Source of the DNA: Propionibacterium acidifaciens DSM 21887
Lineage (GTDB): Bacteria; Actinomycetota; Actinomycetes; Propionibacteriales; Propionibacteriaceae
Direction: 5' to 3'
Length of the DNA: 64,000 nt
Assembly: GCF_000426605.1 (NCBI RefSeq)
Contig: NZ_AUFR01000007.1
Location: 1 to 64,000 of the forward strand
In this document: positions 57,435 through 64,000 of the stretch, in pieces
Layout of the letters: each line of letters starts with the position of its first letter
Numbering within the stretch: position 1 is the first letter of the stretch
The notes under the pieces: model-generated
Database searches by the model: none
What the model saw: the letters and a program-made list of their open reading frames with translations, nothing else
Told to the model about the DNA's origin: nothing
Position numbers and translations under genes: made by a program

Positions 57435-57467
57435 AAGGTTGGGGGTTCGACTCCCTCTGGGCGCGCA
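57435..57467 (+). repeat. attR: 33-bp tRNA 3'-end repeat
   Basis: Identical to 51978-52010. The flanks diverge at once on both sides (C at 57434 against G; A at 57468 against G). Confidence 0.95.
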
Positions 57468-57503
57468 ACGAGGGGCCCGCGCGGATCCGCGCGGGCCCCT
57501 CGT
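57468..57503 (+). terminator. hairpin terminator displaced from tRNA-Arg
   Basis: Perfect 18-bp self-complementary arms (57468-57485 and 57486-57503) meeting at GGATCC, immediately after attR. Before integration this would have ended the tRNA-Arg transcript; it may also serve the convergent permease gene. Confidence 0.8.
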
Positions 57504-57542
57504 GCGTCCCGGAGTCTTCGGTGCGCCCGGGGGCGGAGCGGT

Positions 57543-59051
57543 TCAGGCGGTGATGACCACCGCGTCCCGTCCGGCGTCGTGGCGGCGGGCCAGCGCGTGG
57601 CGGCGGCCGTAGCCGGCGTAGATGACCAGGCCGATCACCATCCACACGAGGAAGCGCATCCATGTGGCCAGTGACAGGTTCATCATCATGTACAGGCAGG
57701 CCAGTACCGAGACGATCGGCAGCACCGGCGAGAACGGCACCGTGAACGGGCGCTCCAGGTCGGGTCGGGTGCGGCGCAGGATCGGGACGGCCGCGCTGAC
57801 CACGACGAAGGCGAACAGCGTGCCGATCGAGACCATGTCGGCCAGGGCCCGCAGCGGGACGAAGCCGGCCAGCGTCGCGACGAGGATCGTCGTGAGGAGG
57901 ATGACACGGTAGGGGGTGCCCCACTGCGGGTGCACCCGGGCGATCGCCATGGGCAGCAGGCCGTCGCGGCTCATGGCGAAGGCGATGCGTCCCATGCCGA
58001 TGATGTCGACGAGGATCACCGAGGTGAGTCCGCAGATGGCGGCGATCGCGATGAGCGCGCCGGCCCAGCCCAGGCCCACCGACTTGAAGGCCTCGGCCAC
58101 CGGGGCGCCCTCGTCGATCTCGGTGTACTTGACCATGCCCGTGACGACGAGGCAGACCGCCACGTACAGGGCGGTGCAGATGCCCAGCGTGCCGAGCACG
58201 CCGCGCACCAGGTCGCGCTGCGGGTTCCTCGTCTCCTCGCCCATGTTGGCGACGACCTCGAAACCCGAGTATGCGAAGAAGACGACGGCGGCCGCGGTGA
58301 GGATGCCGGCCACGCCGAAGGTGGACGGCGAGACGCCGGTGACGGCCTGGACCAGGCTCGTCTCCCATCCGGTCCGGCCGTTCTCGGTCGTGGACACCGG
58401 GTCGGGAATGAACGGCCGGTAGTGCGCCGCCCGGATGAAGAAGACGCCCACCGCGATGATGAAGATGCAGATGGTCACCTTGATGATGACGAGGGCGTTC
58501 GTCACGCGCGCCGACTCCTTGGCGCCGATCATCGCGATGAGCCCGAGCAGCACCGCGATGAGGATGCCGCCCACGTTGACCGTCGACGTCTCGCCGAAGA
58601 GGGCGTCCGGAAGGTTGAACAGCGACTTGAGATAGCCCGACCAGCCTCGCGAGACGACGCCGGCGCCGAGCGCGAACTCGAGGACGAGGTCCCAGCCGAT
58701 GATCCAGGCGAAGATCTCGCCGAGCGTCGCGTAGGCGTAGGTGTAGGCCGAGCCGGCGGTCGGCACGGTCGAGGCCATCTCGCAGTAGCACAGCGCCGCG
58801 AGCAGGGCGATGAGGCCGGCCAGTGCGTACGAGATGGTGACGGCCGGGCCCGCGTGGTCGCGGGCCTCGATGCCGGTCAGGGTGAAGATGCCGGTTCCGA
58901 TGACCATGCCGATGCCCAGCCCGAGCAGGTCCCGGACGGTCAACCGGCGCTTGAGGACGCCGGGGGAGGCGGCGTCGGCGGCAGCGTCCTCGGACTGCTG
59001 GGCGATGATGTCCTCGATCGGCTTCAGACGAAGCACTCCATGTCTGCTCAC
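57543..59051 (-). CDS. APC-family amino acid permease
   Basis: 502 residues with twelve to fourteen helices. The N-terminal LLGLGIGMVIGTGIFTLTG is the APC substrate-binding motif. The layout with two extra C-terminal helices resembles YfnA/cationic amino acid transporters. GTG 59051 is taken as the start; GTG 59036 is possible. Directly downstream of it is the prophage right end. Confidence 0.9.
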   Translation of the reverse strand: MSRHGVLRLKPIEDIIAQQSEDAAADAASPGVLKRRLTVRDLLGLGIGMVIGTGIFTLTGIEARDHAGPAVTISYALAGLIALLAALCYCEMASTVPTAGSAYTYAYATLGEIFAWIIGWDLVLEFALGAGVVSRGWSGYLKSLFNLPDALFGETSTVNVGGILIAVLLGLIAMIGAKESARVTNALVIIKVTICIFIIAVGVFFIRAAHYRPFIPDPVSTTENGRTGWETSLVQAVTGVSPSTFGVAGILTAAAVVFFAYSGFEVVANMGEETRNPQRDLVRGVLGTLGICTALYVAVCLVVTGMVKYTEIDEGAPVAEAFKSVGLGWAGALIAIAAICGLTSVILVDIIGMGRIAFAMSRDGLLPMAIARVHPQWGTPYRVILLTTILVATLAGFVPLRALADMVSIGTLFAFVVVSAAVPILRRTRPDLERPFTVPFSPVLPIVSVLACLYMMMNLSLATWMRFLVWMVIGLVIYAGYGRRHALARRHDAGRDAVVITA

Positions 59052-59222
59052 CTGCTCACGGTAATGCCTTGACGTGAAGACATCTTCGCCGTCCACGTTA
59101 ATTTCGGGGTCGGGGCGTGACCGAGGGCCGACGTGGAGGCCGGCCGGCTCGTGGGGTCGGCCGGCTCGTGGGGTGCTGGTTGGTGCCGGCCGGGGCCTGG
59201 ACCGGCTCGTCCCCCTTCCGCT

Positions 59223-59290
59223 CCCACCTCGGTCTTGTGTTCGCACCTCGGACGTGCCCCGGGCGTCAACGTGAGGGTGAGATGGGAACG
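59223..59290 (-). repeat. dispersed inverted repeat, copy A
   Basis: A 68-bp element that matches 62163-62230 in reverse complement without gaps, 53 of 68 positions identical. The shared core is CGTCCGAGGTGCGA. The two copies flank the manD-family and dehydrogenase genes in opposite orientation. Confidence 0.75.
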
Positions 59291-59342
59291 GACACGGAGC
59301 CGGTTCCGCGGGTGATGGGCGCCCCGGACGGGCGACCGGCCC

Positions 59343-60551
59343 TCACCAGTCGTACATGCCGCCGTCGCGCAGGCGGTTCACCGGCAGCGACCTCGGCTCG
59401 TACGGGTAGCGGGCCGCCGCCTCCTCGTCGAACTCGACGCCCAGTCCCGGGGTGCCGTCGAGTGTGATGACGCCTCCTTCGAGTCGGTAGTGGGGAGTGA
59501 AGACCCGCCAGGTGTCCTCGGGGTAACCCATGTACTCCTGCATGCCGAAGTTCGGGATCGTCCAGTCGAGGGCGAAGTTCGCGGCCTGGCCGATGGGGGA
59601 GATGTCCGAGGCCCCCTGAAGCCCCGAGCGGACGCCGTAGACGTCGGCGAGCGCCAGGATCTGGCGCAGGTGCGTCAGCCCGCCGCCGTGGGTGACGGGG
59701 ATGCGGATGTAGTCGATGAGACGTTCGGTGATCGCGTGCTGGCAGTCGTGGACGCTGTTCCACACCTCGCCGACGGCGATCGGGCAGCTCGTGAGGGAGC
59801 GGACGGTGGCGAAGGCCCGCTGGTCCTCCTCGGGAGTGGGGTCCTCGAGCCAGAACATGCGGTAGGGCTCGAGCCGGCGGCCCATCCAACCGGCCTGGCT
59901 CGGACTGAGGCGGTGATGACCGTCGTGCAGCAGCTCGAAGCCGTAGCCGAGCTCGTCGCGGGTGGCCCTGATGAGTTCGGGCAGGAAGTCCAGATAGGCG
60001 CCGGTGTCCCACTCCTCGACGTCCGGAAGGACGCTGCTGGCCGGCTCGTACTCCTCGTCCCCCCTGGCGACGCCGTAGGCGGTGGGCACGCCGGGCACCT
60101 GCGCCTGGACGCGGAGGGCCCGGTATCCCTCGGCCAGCCTGGCGGCCGCGTCGGTGAGGGCCGCCTCGACGGTGTGACCGGTGCAGTGCGGGTAGGCGGT
60201 GATGAAGTCGCGGGCCCGGCCGCCGAGCAACCGGTGGACGGGCACCCCGAGGGCCTTCGCGTTGAGATCCCACAGGGCCTGGTCGATGGCGGAGATCGCC
60301 GACATCGTGACGGGTCCGCGGCGCCAGTAGGCGCCCCGGTAGCAGTACTGCCAGATGTCGTTGATGCGGCTCGCATCGGCCCCGACGAGGGTCGGGGCCA
60401 CGTGGTCGGCGACATAGGACGCGACGGCCAGTTCGCGGCCGTTCAGCGTACCGTCGCCGTAGCCGACGAGGCCGTCGTCCGTGGCGATGCGCACCGTGCA
60501 GAAGGCGCGACCCGGCGAGCACACCAGGACGTCGACGGACTCGATCCTCAT
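59343..60551 (-). CDS. mannonate dehydratase family enzyme (enolase superfamily)
   Basis: 402 residues of the ManD/RspA group. The N-terminal capping domain is followed by the barrel with FELLHDGHHRLSP (catalytic His), FWLEDPTP (metal Glu), VGEVWNS and RIPVTHGGG. The usual HGxSD motif reads LQGASDIS, so its His is Gln. Such proteins dehydrate D-mannonate or D-gluconate, some weakly. GAGGAG precedes the ATG. A UxuR/FadR-like operator covers the promoter, supporting hexuronate-linked control, though no other hexuronate gene is present. Confidence 0.85.
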   Translation of the reverse strand: MRIESVDVLVCSPGRAFCTVRIATDDGLVGYGDGTLNGRELAVASYVADHVAPTLVGADASRINDIWQYCYRGAYWRRGPVTMSAISAIDQALWDLNAKALGVPVHRLLGGRARDFITAYPHCTGHTVEAALTDAAARLAEGYRALRVQAQVPGVPTAYGVARGDEEYEPASSVLPDVEEWDTGAYLDFLPELIRATRDELGYGFELLHDGHHRLSPSQAGWMGRRLEPYRMFWLEDPTPEEDQRAFATVRSLTSCPIAVGEVWNSVHDCQHAITERLIDYIRIPVTHGGGLTHLRQILALADVYGVRSGLQGASDISPIGQAANFALDWTIPNFGMQEYMGYPEDTWRVFTPHYRLEGGVITLDGTPGLGVEFDEEAAARYPYEPRSLPVNRLRDGGMYDW

Positions 60552-60569
60552 GGTTCTCCTCGTGAAACG

Positions 60570-60594
60570 ATTGGTTCACCCAATGGAAAGCATA
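60570..60594 (-). promoter_or_regulatory. manD promoter with GntR-type operator
   Basis: ATTGGTTCACCCAAT (60570-60584) is a near-perfect inverted repeat like the ATTGGTNNACCAAT sites of UxuR/ExuR. TATGCT on the minus strand (60594-60589) is the -10 box, so the operator sits on the transcription start. A second overlapping inverted repeat GTGAA-N8-TTCAC spans 60562-60579. Confidence 0.6.
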
Positions 60595-61034
60595 GTGCCC
60601 TCGGACCCGTCCGGCGAGATGGCCGCACCCACCTCCTCATCGGTCGGGCCCGGGTCGGGCGCGGCCTGGGCGTTACCCGTGACGGGGCGTGGTGGTGGCC
60701 CGGGCGCGCGGAGCCGGGGCGCCCTGCGCGGCGCCGCCAACATTCCCGGACGGTCTGGCCCGGGCGTGCGCGGCCGGGGCTCGGACCGGCGGCACATGGG
60801 GCGGAGTTTCCCGTTCGGACCTCGACGTGTGCGGTCGGGGTCACCAAGGGTCTCTGATCGGTGGGGAATCGGGGCGGGCCCGGGTCGGGCGGGGCCGCGC
60901 AGGATCATGCCCCAGGACGAGCGGCGCCCCGGCGGTCGTCCCTTGTCGGGCGTGCGCCCGATCATTGGCCTGGCCCCGTGACCGAGAAGCGCACGGCGGA
61001 CGGGGGCGCGGCGGGTCCCGTCGCGTCGGCGACG
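60595..61034. other. 440-bp gap between divergent manD and dehydrogenase genes
   Basis: GC-rich and without a supported gene. GGGCCCGGGTCGGGC occurs at about 60647 and near 60887. If the dehydrogenase starts at GTG 60978, the gap is shorter. Confidence 0.45.
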
Positions 61035-62024
61035 ATGCGGGCCGTCGTCCTCGAGGAGCCCGGACCGGCGACGAGGCTCCACGTGCGCGAGCTTCCGGTG
61101 CCCGAGCCGCCTCGGGGCTGGGTGCGCATCCGCGTGCGGGCCTTCGGGCTCAACCACTCCGAGCTCATGACCCGGCTTGGGCTGTCGGGCGATGCGGTGC
61201 ACCTGCCGCGCGTGCTCGGCATCGAGGCCGTCGGGCAGGTCGACGTGGACACCACCGGGACCCTGGCGCCGGGCACGCGGGTCGCCACGATGATGGGCGG
61301 CATGGGCCGCGAGTACGACGGCGGCTACGCGCAGTACACCTGCGTGCCGGCCGGGCAGGCCATCGCCTTCGACTCCGGCCTGGACTGGGCGACGCTCGGC
61401 GCCGTCCCCGAGATGCTCCAGACCGCGTACGGCTCGCTCACCACCGGCTGCGACGGGCGGGAGGGTCAGAGCCTGCTCATCCGTGGCGGTACGACCTCGG
61501 TCGGCATGACCCTGGCGGTGCTGGCGAAGCAGCGGGGCATGACGGTGCTCGCCACGGCGCGCCGCCCGGAGAGCGTCGCTGGCCTGGTCTCGCTCGGCGT
61601 CGACCACGTGCTCGTCGACGGCGGGACCGTCGCCGCCGAGGCGCGGCGGCTCGTGCCCGGCGGTGCCGACTGCGCCGTCGAGCTGATCGGCGCCACGACC
61701 TTGCGCGACACCGTGCGGGCGCTGCGCCGCGGCGGCGCGGGGCGTCCCGGGGGCGTGTGCTGCTTCACCGGCATGGTCTCGCACGAGTGGTCGCTGCAGG
61801 ACTTCTACCCCATCGACTTCCTGCCCAACGGGGTGCGGCTCACCGCCTACTCGGGCGAGGCCGCCGACCTGCCCGCCGAGGTGCTCCAGCGCTTCCTCGA
61901 TGACGTCGCGGCGGGCCGGGTGCGCGTGCCGATCGGGCGGGTCATGGGGTTGGACGAGGTGCCGGCGGCCCACCAGCTGCTCGAGGACGGCGCCGCCGGC
62001 GGGAAGATCGTCATCGTCGTCTGA
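61035..62024 (+). CDS. zinc-free MDR-family alcohol dehydrogenase / quinone oxidoreductase
   Basis: 329 residues. MRAVVLEEPG, FGLNHSELMTR and nucleotide-binding RGGTTSVGMT place it in the quinone oxidoreductase-like MDR branch; zinc-ligand Cys/His pairs are absent. It probably reduces a carbonyl, enone or quinone with NADPH. ATG 61035 matches family N-termini; GTG 60978 would add 19 low-complexity residues. Neither start has a clear ribosome binding site. Confidence 0.85.
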   Translation: MRAVVLEEPGPATRLHVRELPVPEPPRGWVRIRVRAFGLNHSELMTRLGLSGDAVHLPRVLGIEAVGQVDVDTTGTLAPGTRVATMMGGMGREYDGGYAQYTCVPAGQAIAFDSGLDWATLGAVPEMLQTAYGSLTTGCDGREGQSLLIRGGTTSVGMTLAVLAKQRGMTVLATARRPESVAGLVSLGVDHVLVDGGTVAAEARRLVPGGADCAVELIGATTLRDTVRALRRGGAGRPGGVCCFTGMVSHEWSLQDFYPIDFLPNGVRLTAYSGEAADLPAEVLQRFLDDVAAGRVRVPIGRVMGLDEVPAAHQLLEDGAAGGKIVIVV

Positions 62025-62162
62025 CCCCGGCCCGCCGCGCCTCCCTCCGCGATCACGGCTCTCCCGTCTCCCGGTCCCGGCGTCCCCTTCTCGCCCCGTT
62101 CTCCCGCCCCGTTCGCACCGCACCTCCCGTCCTCCCGCTCCCGCCTCACTTTCGGTCCCCTG

Positions 62163-62230
62163 CGTTCGCACCGCACTTTTACGCTGACACCCGGGATATG
62201 TCCGAGGTGCGAGCGCAAGAGTGAGGTGGG
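62163..62230 (+). repeat. dispersed inverted repeat, copy B
   Basis: Partner of 59223-59290. It contains a GTTCGCACC / GGTGCGAG near-palindrome, and GAGGTGCGAGCG recurs at about 62243-62254. Confidence 0.75.
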
Positions 62231-62302
62231 GGCACGAATGTAGAGGTGCGAGCGGCAGGGCGACGTGCATCGCGCCTCCAGGCCGAACGCTCCGCAGACG
62301 AC

Positions 62303-62500
62303 CGGCACGGGCCGGGTGGACGGGGATGCCCGCATCTTCCGGAGGGACGAGGGTGCTTCCGCGGGTGGACGGGGATGCCTACCCAGCTCCTGGAGCGCCG
62401 GCCCCGCCTGCGGTGCTCCCCCCGGGTGGACGGGGATGCCTACGCCGCTGATCTGGGAGCAGGGCATTGACCGGTGCTCCCCCGGGCGGACAGGAATGCC
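62303..62500. CRISPR. four-repeat CRISPR relic, type I-E-like
   Basis: Repeats of 28-29 bp end at 62330, 62379, 62440 and 62500 and share GGTGCTCCC...CGGGTGGACGGGGATGCC. Spacers 2 and 3 (62380-62411 and 62441-62472) are exactly 32 bp, and spacer 1 (62331-62351) is shortened to 21 bp. Repeat 1 is degenerate at its left end and repeat 4 has three changes in the right half. Length and GGTGCTCCC/GGGGATGCC ends fit type I-E repeats of Actinobacteria. No cas genes are in the window. Confidence 0.75.
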
Positions 62501-62539
62501 CGTGCCTGCCGAACGGCCCCGGGCCCGTAGGCTTGGGCC

Positions 62540-63223
62540 ATGAGTGAGCGCAAGAGTGTTCTGGTCACCGGTGCGACCCGCGGCATCGGCCGCGCGATCG
62601 CCGAGGAGCTGGCCGGCGACTGGCACGTCGTCGTCGGCGGGAGGCGCCCCGATGCGGTGCACGCCCTGGTCGAGTCCCTGCCCAGCGCCGAACCCTTCAT
62701 CGCCGACGTGCTCGACGGCGACGCCCTCGTCGCGGCCGCCGCGCCCATCACCGAGCTCGATGCCCTCGTCCCGTGCGCAGGGCAGACCACGCTCGGGCGC
62801 ATCGCCGAGCTCACCCCCGAGCAGTGGCGCGCCGAGTTCGAGCTCAACGTCATCGCCCCGGCCCAGCTGACCCGCCTCCTCCTGCCGGCCCTGCGCGCCC
62901 GCAGCGGCCACGTCGTCTTCATCAACTCCGGCGGCGGCTTCCACACCCGCGGCAACGACGCCTGCTACTCGGCGTCCAAGCGCGCCCTCATCGCCGTCGC
63001 CGACGGCCTGCGCGCCGAGGAGGCCGGTGTCGTGCGCGTCACCTCGATCCACCCCGGCAAGGTCGACACCGACATGCAGGTGGCCATGCAGGCCGAGCTC
63101 GGCAACCCGTACGAGCCCGAGCGCTACCTTCGTCCCCACGACGTCGCCCGCACCGTGCGGCTCGCCCTCACGATGGACCCCGGCGCCGTCATCGACATGC
63201 TCTCCGTCAGACCCACCCGGTGA
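62540..63223 (+). CDS. short-chain dehydrogenase
   Basis: 227 residues: TGATRGIG NAD(P) site, CAGQT in place of NNAG, catalytic Ser in INSGGG and the CYSASKRAL Tyr/Lys. A soluble oxidoreductase of unknown substrate. TAGGCT (62528-62533) is 6 nt before the ATG, so leaderless. Its stop overlaps the GTG of the next gene. Confidence 0.9.
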   Translation: MSERKSVLVTGATRGIGRAIAEELAGDWHVVVGGRRPDAVHALVESLPSAEPFIADVLDGDALVAAAAPITELDALVPCAGQTTLGRIAELTPEQWRAEFELNVIAPAQLTRLLLPALRARSGHVVFINSGGGFHTRGNDACYSASKRALIAVADGLRAEEAGVVRVTSIHPGKVDTDMQVAMQAELGNPYEPERYLRPHDVARTVRLALTMDPGAVIDMLSVRPTR

Positions 63224-64000
63224 CGCGGATCTGGGCCCACCGGGGCGCCAGCAGGGCCGCGCCCGAGAACACCGTTCCCGCCTTCACCGCCGCCGCGGCG
63301 CTCGGCGCCGACGGCGTCGAGCTCGACGTGCAGCGCACCCGCGACGGCCGGCTCGTCGTCTGCCACGACGAGCAGATCGACCGGACGAGCACCGGCCACG
63401 GCTGGATCCGCGACATGAGCCTGGCCGAGCTGCACCGCCACGACTTCTCGTGCGGCCGCGCCGACTTCGCCGGCACCCGCATCCCCACGCTCGACGACGT
63501 GCTCACCGCCCTGGCCGGCACCGGCCTGAGCGCGAACATCGAGCTCAAGAACTCGGTCGTGTCCTATCCGGGCATGGAGGCCGAGGTGGTCGAGACCGTC
63601 GAGCGACTGGGCTGGGGCGGCCGGGTGATCTACTCGTCGTTCAACCACGCCTCGATGCGGCTCATGGCCCGGATGGGCGAGCGCGTCGGCCTGCTCTACG
63701 ACGAGGTGCTGCGGAGGCCGACCAGGTACGCCCTCGACCTCGGGGCCGCGGCGCTCCACCCCTCGGGGAGGGTCATGGCGATCGCGCCGCACACGGTGCG
63801 CAAGGCCCACCGCAAGGGCATCGAGGTCAACGTGTGGACGCTCGACCGCCCCGAGCAGGTGCGCGCCGCGCTGGCCCTGGACGTCGACGCGATCATCACG
63901 AACACGCCCGACGCGGCCCTCGGCGTGCGCGATGCAGCGGGCGGGAGCCTCCGGCCCGACAAGGGGACCCGAGCCAGGACCTCGGACTGTCAGCTGTCCC
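63220..64000 (+). CDS. glycerophosphodiester phosphodiesterase, 3' end beyond window
   Basis: 260 residues are visible from GTG 63220, which overlaps the SDR stop (GTGA); no stop codon appears before 64000. The GDPD barrel opens with AHRGASRAAPENT (catalytic His/Arg), then GVELDVQRTRDGRLVVCHDE (metal-binding Glu/Asp and the second His) and later IELKN and VWTLDRPEQV. There is no signal peptide, so it is cytosolic. It hydrolyses glycerophosphodiesters to glycerol-3-phosphate, which could feed GlpD. Confidence 0.92.
   Translation, partial: MTRIWAHRGASRAAPENTVPAFTAAAALGADGVELDVQRTRDGRLVVCHDEQIDRTSTGHGWIRDMSLAELHRHDFSCGRADFAGTRIPTLDDVLTALAGTGLSANIELKNSVVSYPGMEAEVVETVERLGWGGRVIYSSFNHASMRLMARMGERVGLLYDEVLRRPTRYALDLGAAALHPSGRVMAIAPHTVRKAHRKGIEVNVWTLDRPEQVRAALALDVDAIITNTPDAALGVRDAAGGSLRPDKGTRARTSDCQLS

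Larger units (their letters stand above)
51978..57467. mobile_element. decayed prophage integrated in tRNA-Arg
   Basis: 5.49 kb bounded by identical 33-bp repeats. It contains divergent HTH genes, a RecE-like nuclease (broken), a RecT-like protein, HicAB, an HNH fragment, a small terminase subunit and a truncated large terminase subunit in an actinophage-like order. Integrase, portal, capsid, tail and lysis genes are missing. The element cannot excise by itself. Decay is visible as one frameshift, doubtful frames at 54.8-55.4 kb and the cut in terL. Confidence 0.9.

Noticed and set aside
60597-61034. Frames of 99-166 codons between manD and the dehydrogenase
   Set aside because: Composition is random high-GC, frames exist on both strands, and no start signals or domains support them.
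62303-62500. REP-type palindromes instead of CRISPR
   Set aside because: Two exact 32-bp non-repeated spacers between 28-29-bp repeats fit CRISPR spacing better, though single-repeat dispersal elsewhere could not be checked.

Overview
The window is a high-GC actinobacterial chromosome segment with dense, short-spaced genes, many GTG starts and ATGA/GTGA stop-start overlaps. A WhiB regulator, an Rpf-LysM resuscitation factor, an LCP ligase, a GPP34 protein, an MprAB-type two-component pair and a DUF5318-type gene before a class A penicillin-binding protein all point to Actinobacteria. The mix (beta-glucoside PTS, GH13 amylase, no long-chain lipid genes) fits Actinomycetaceae (Actinomyces/Schaalia-like). 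That placement is an inference, since no 16S gene is present.

Layout. 0-8 kb: tRNA-Ala, a 130-bp tandem repeat, an envelope cluster (DUF5318, PBP, two polytopic glycosyltransferases), then a GH13 enzyme facing a small CBM48 protein. 8-12.5 kb: an ATPase-ogt-tag alkylation-repair operon, an MFS transporter and a rhodanese without its catalytic cysteine. 12.7-16.9 kb: glpD and the rpsF-ssb-rpsR-rplI operon. 17-25.7 kb: an osmoprotectant-type ABC transporter without binding protein, an SDR, glycerate kinase, a HAD phosphatase, a duplicated DnaA-box region, an AlkA-like glycosylase, an AIM24 protein and an MFS transporter. 25.7-30 kb: an S51-like/response-regulator/histidine-kinase operon and a WhiB-phosphatase pair. 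30-48 kb: metabolism and envelope genes (argF, alr, EcsC, gltA, rpf, aat, pheA, PAP2-lipid kinase, serS, GPP34, PTS EIIBCA, tpx, sirtuin, argG). 48.4-52 kb: quinone oxidoreductase, LCP protein and three tRNA genes (Ser, Ser, Arg).

52-57.5 kb is a decayed prophage integrated into tRNA-Arg(ACG). A 33-bp piece of the tRNA 3' end is repeated exactly 5.46 kb away, and the tRNA's likely terminator sits just beyond the distal copy. Inside are divergent HTH regulators around a perfect 20-bp inverted repeat, a RecE-like nuclease broken by one extra G, a RecT-like annealing protein, a HicAB toxin-antitoxin pair on the opposite strand, an HNH fragment, a small terminase subunit and a terminase large subunit cut off at the right end. 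No integrase and no virion genes remain.

57.5-64 kb: an amino-acid permease, a mannonate-dehydratase-family gene with a UxuR/FadR-like operator over its promoter, a quinone-oxidoreductase-like dehydrogenase, a pair of inverted dispersed repeats flanking those two genes, a four-repeat CRISPR relic without cas genes, an SDR and a glycerophosphodiesterase that runs off the end.

Regulation. About fifteen genes have a TANNNT-like -10 box only 6-8 bases before the start codon, the signature of leaderless mRNAs. Others (rpsF, argF, the amylase, manD) have a leader and a Shine-Dalgarno sequence.
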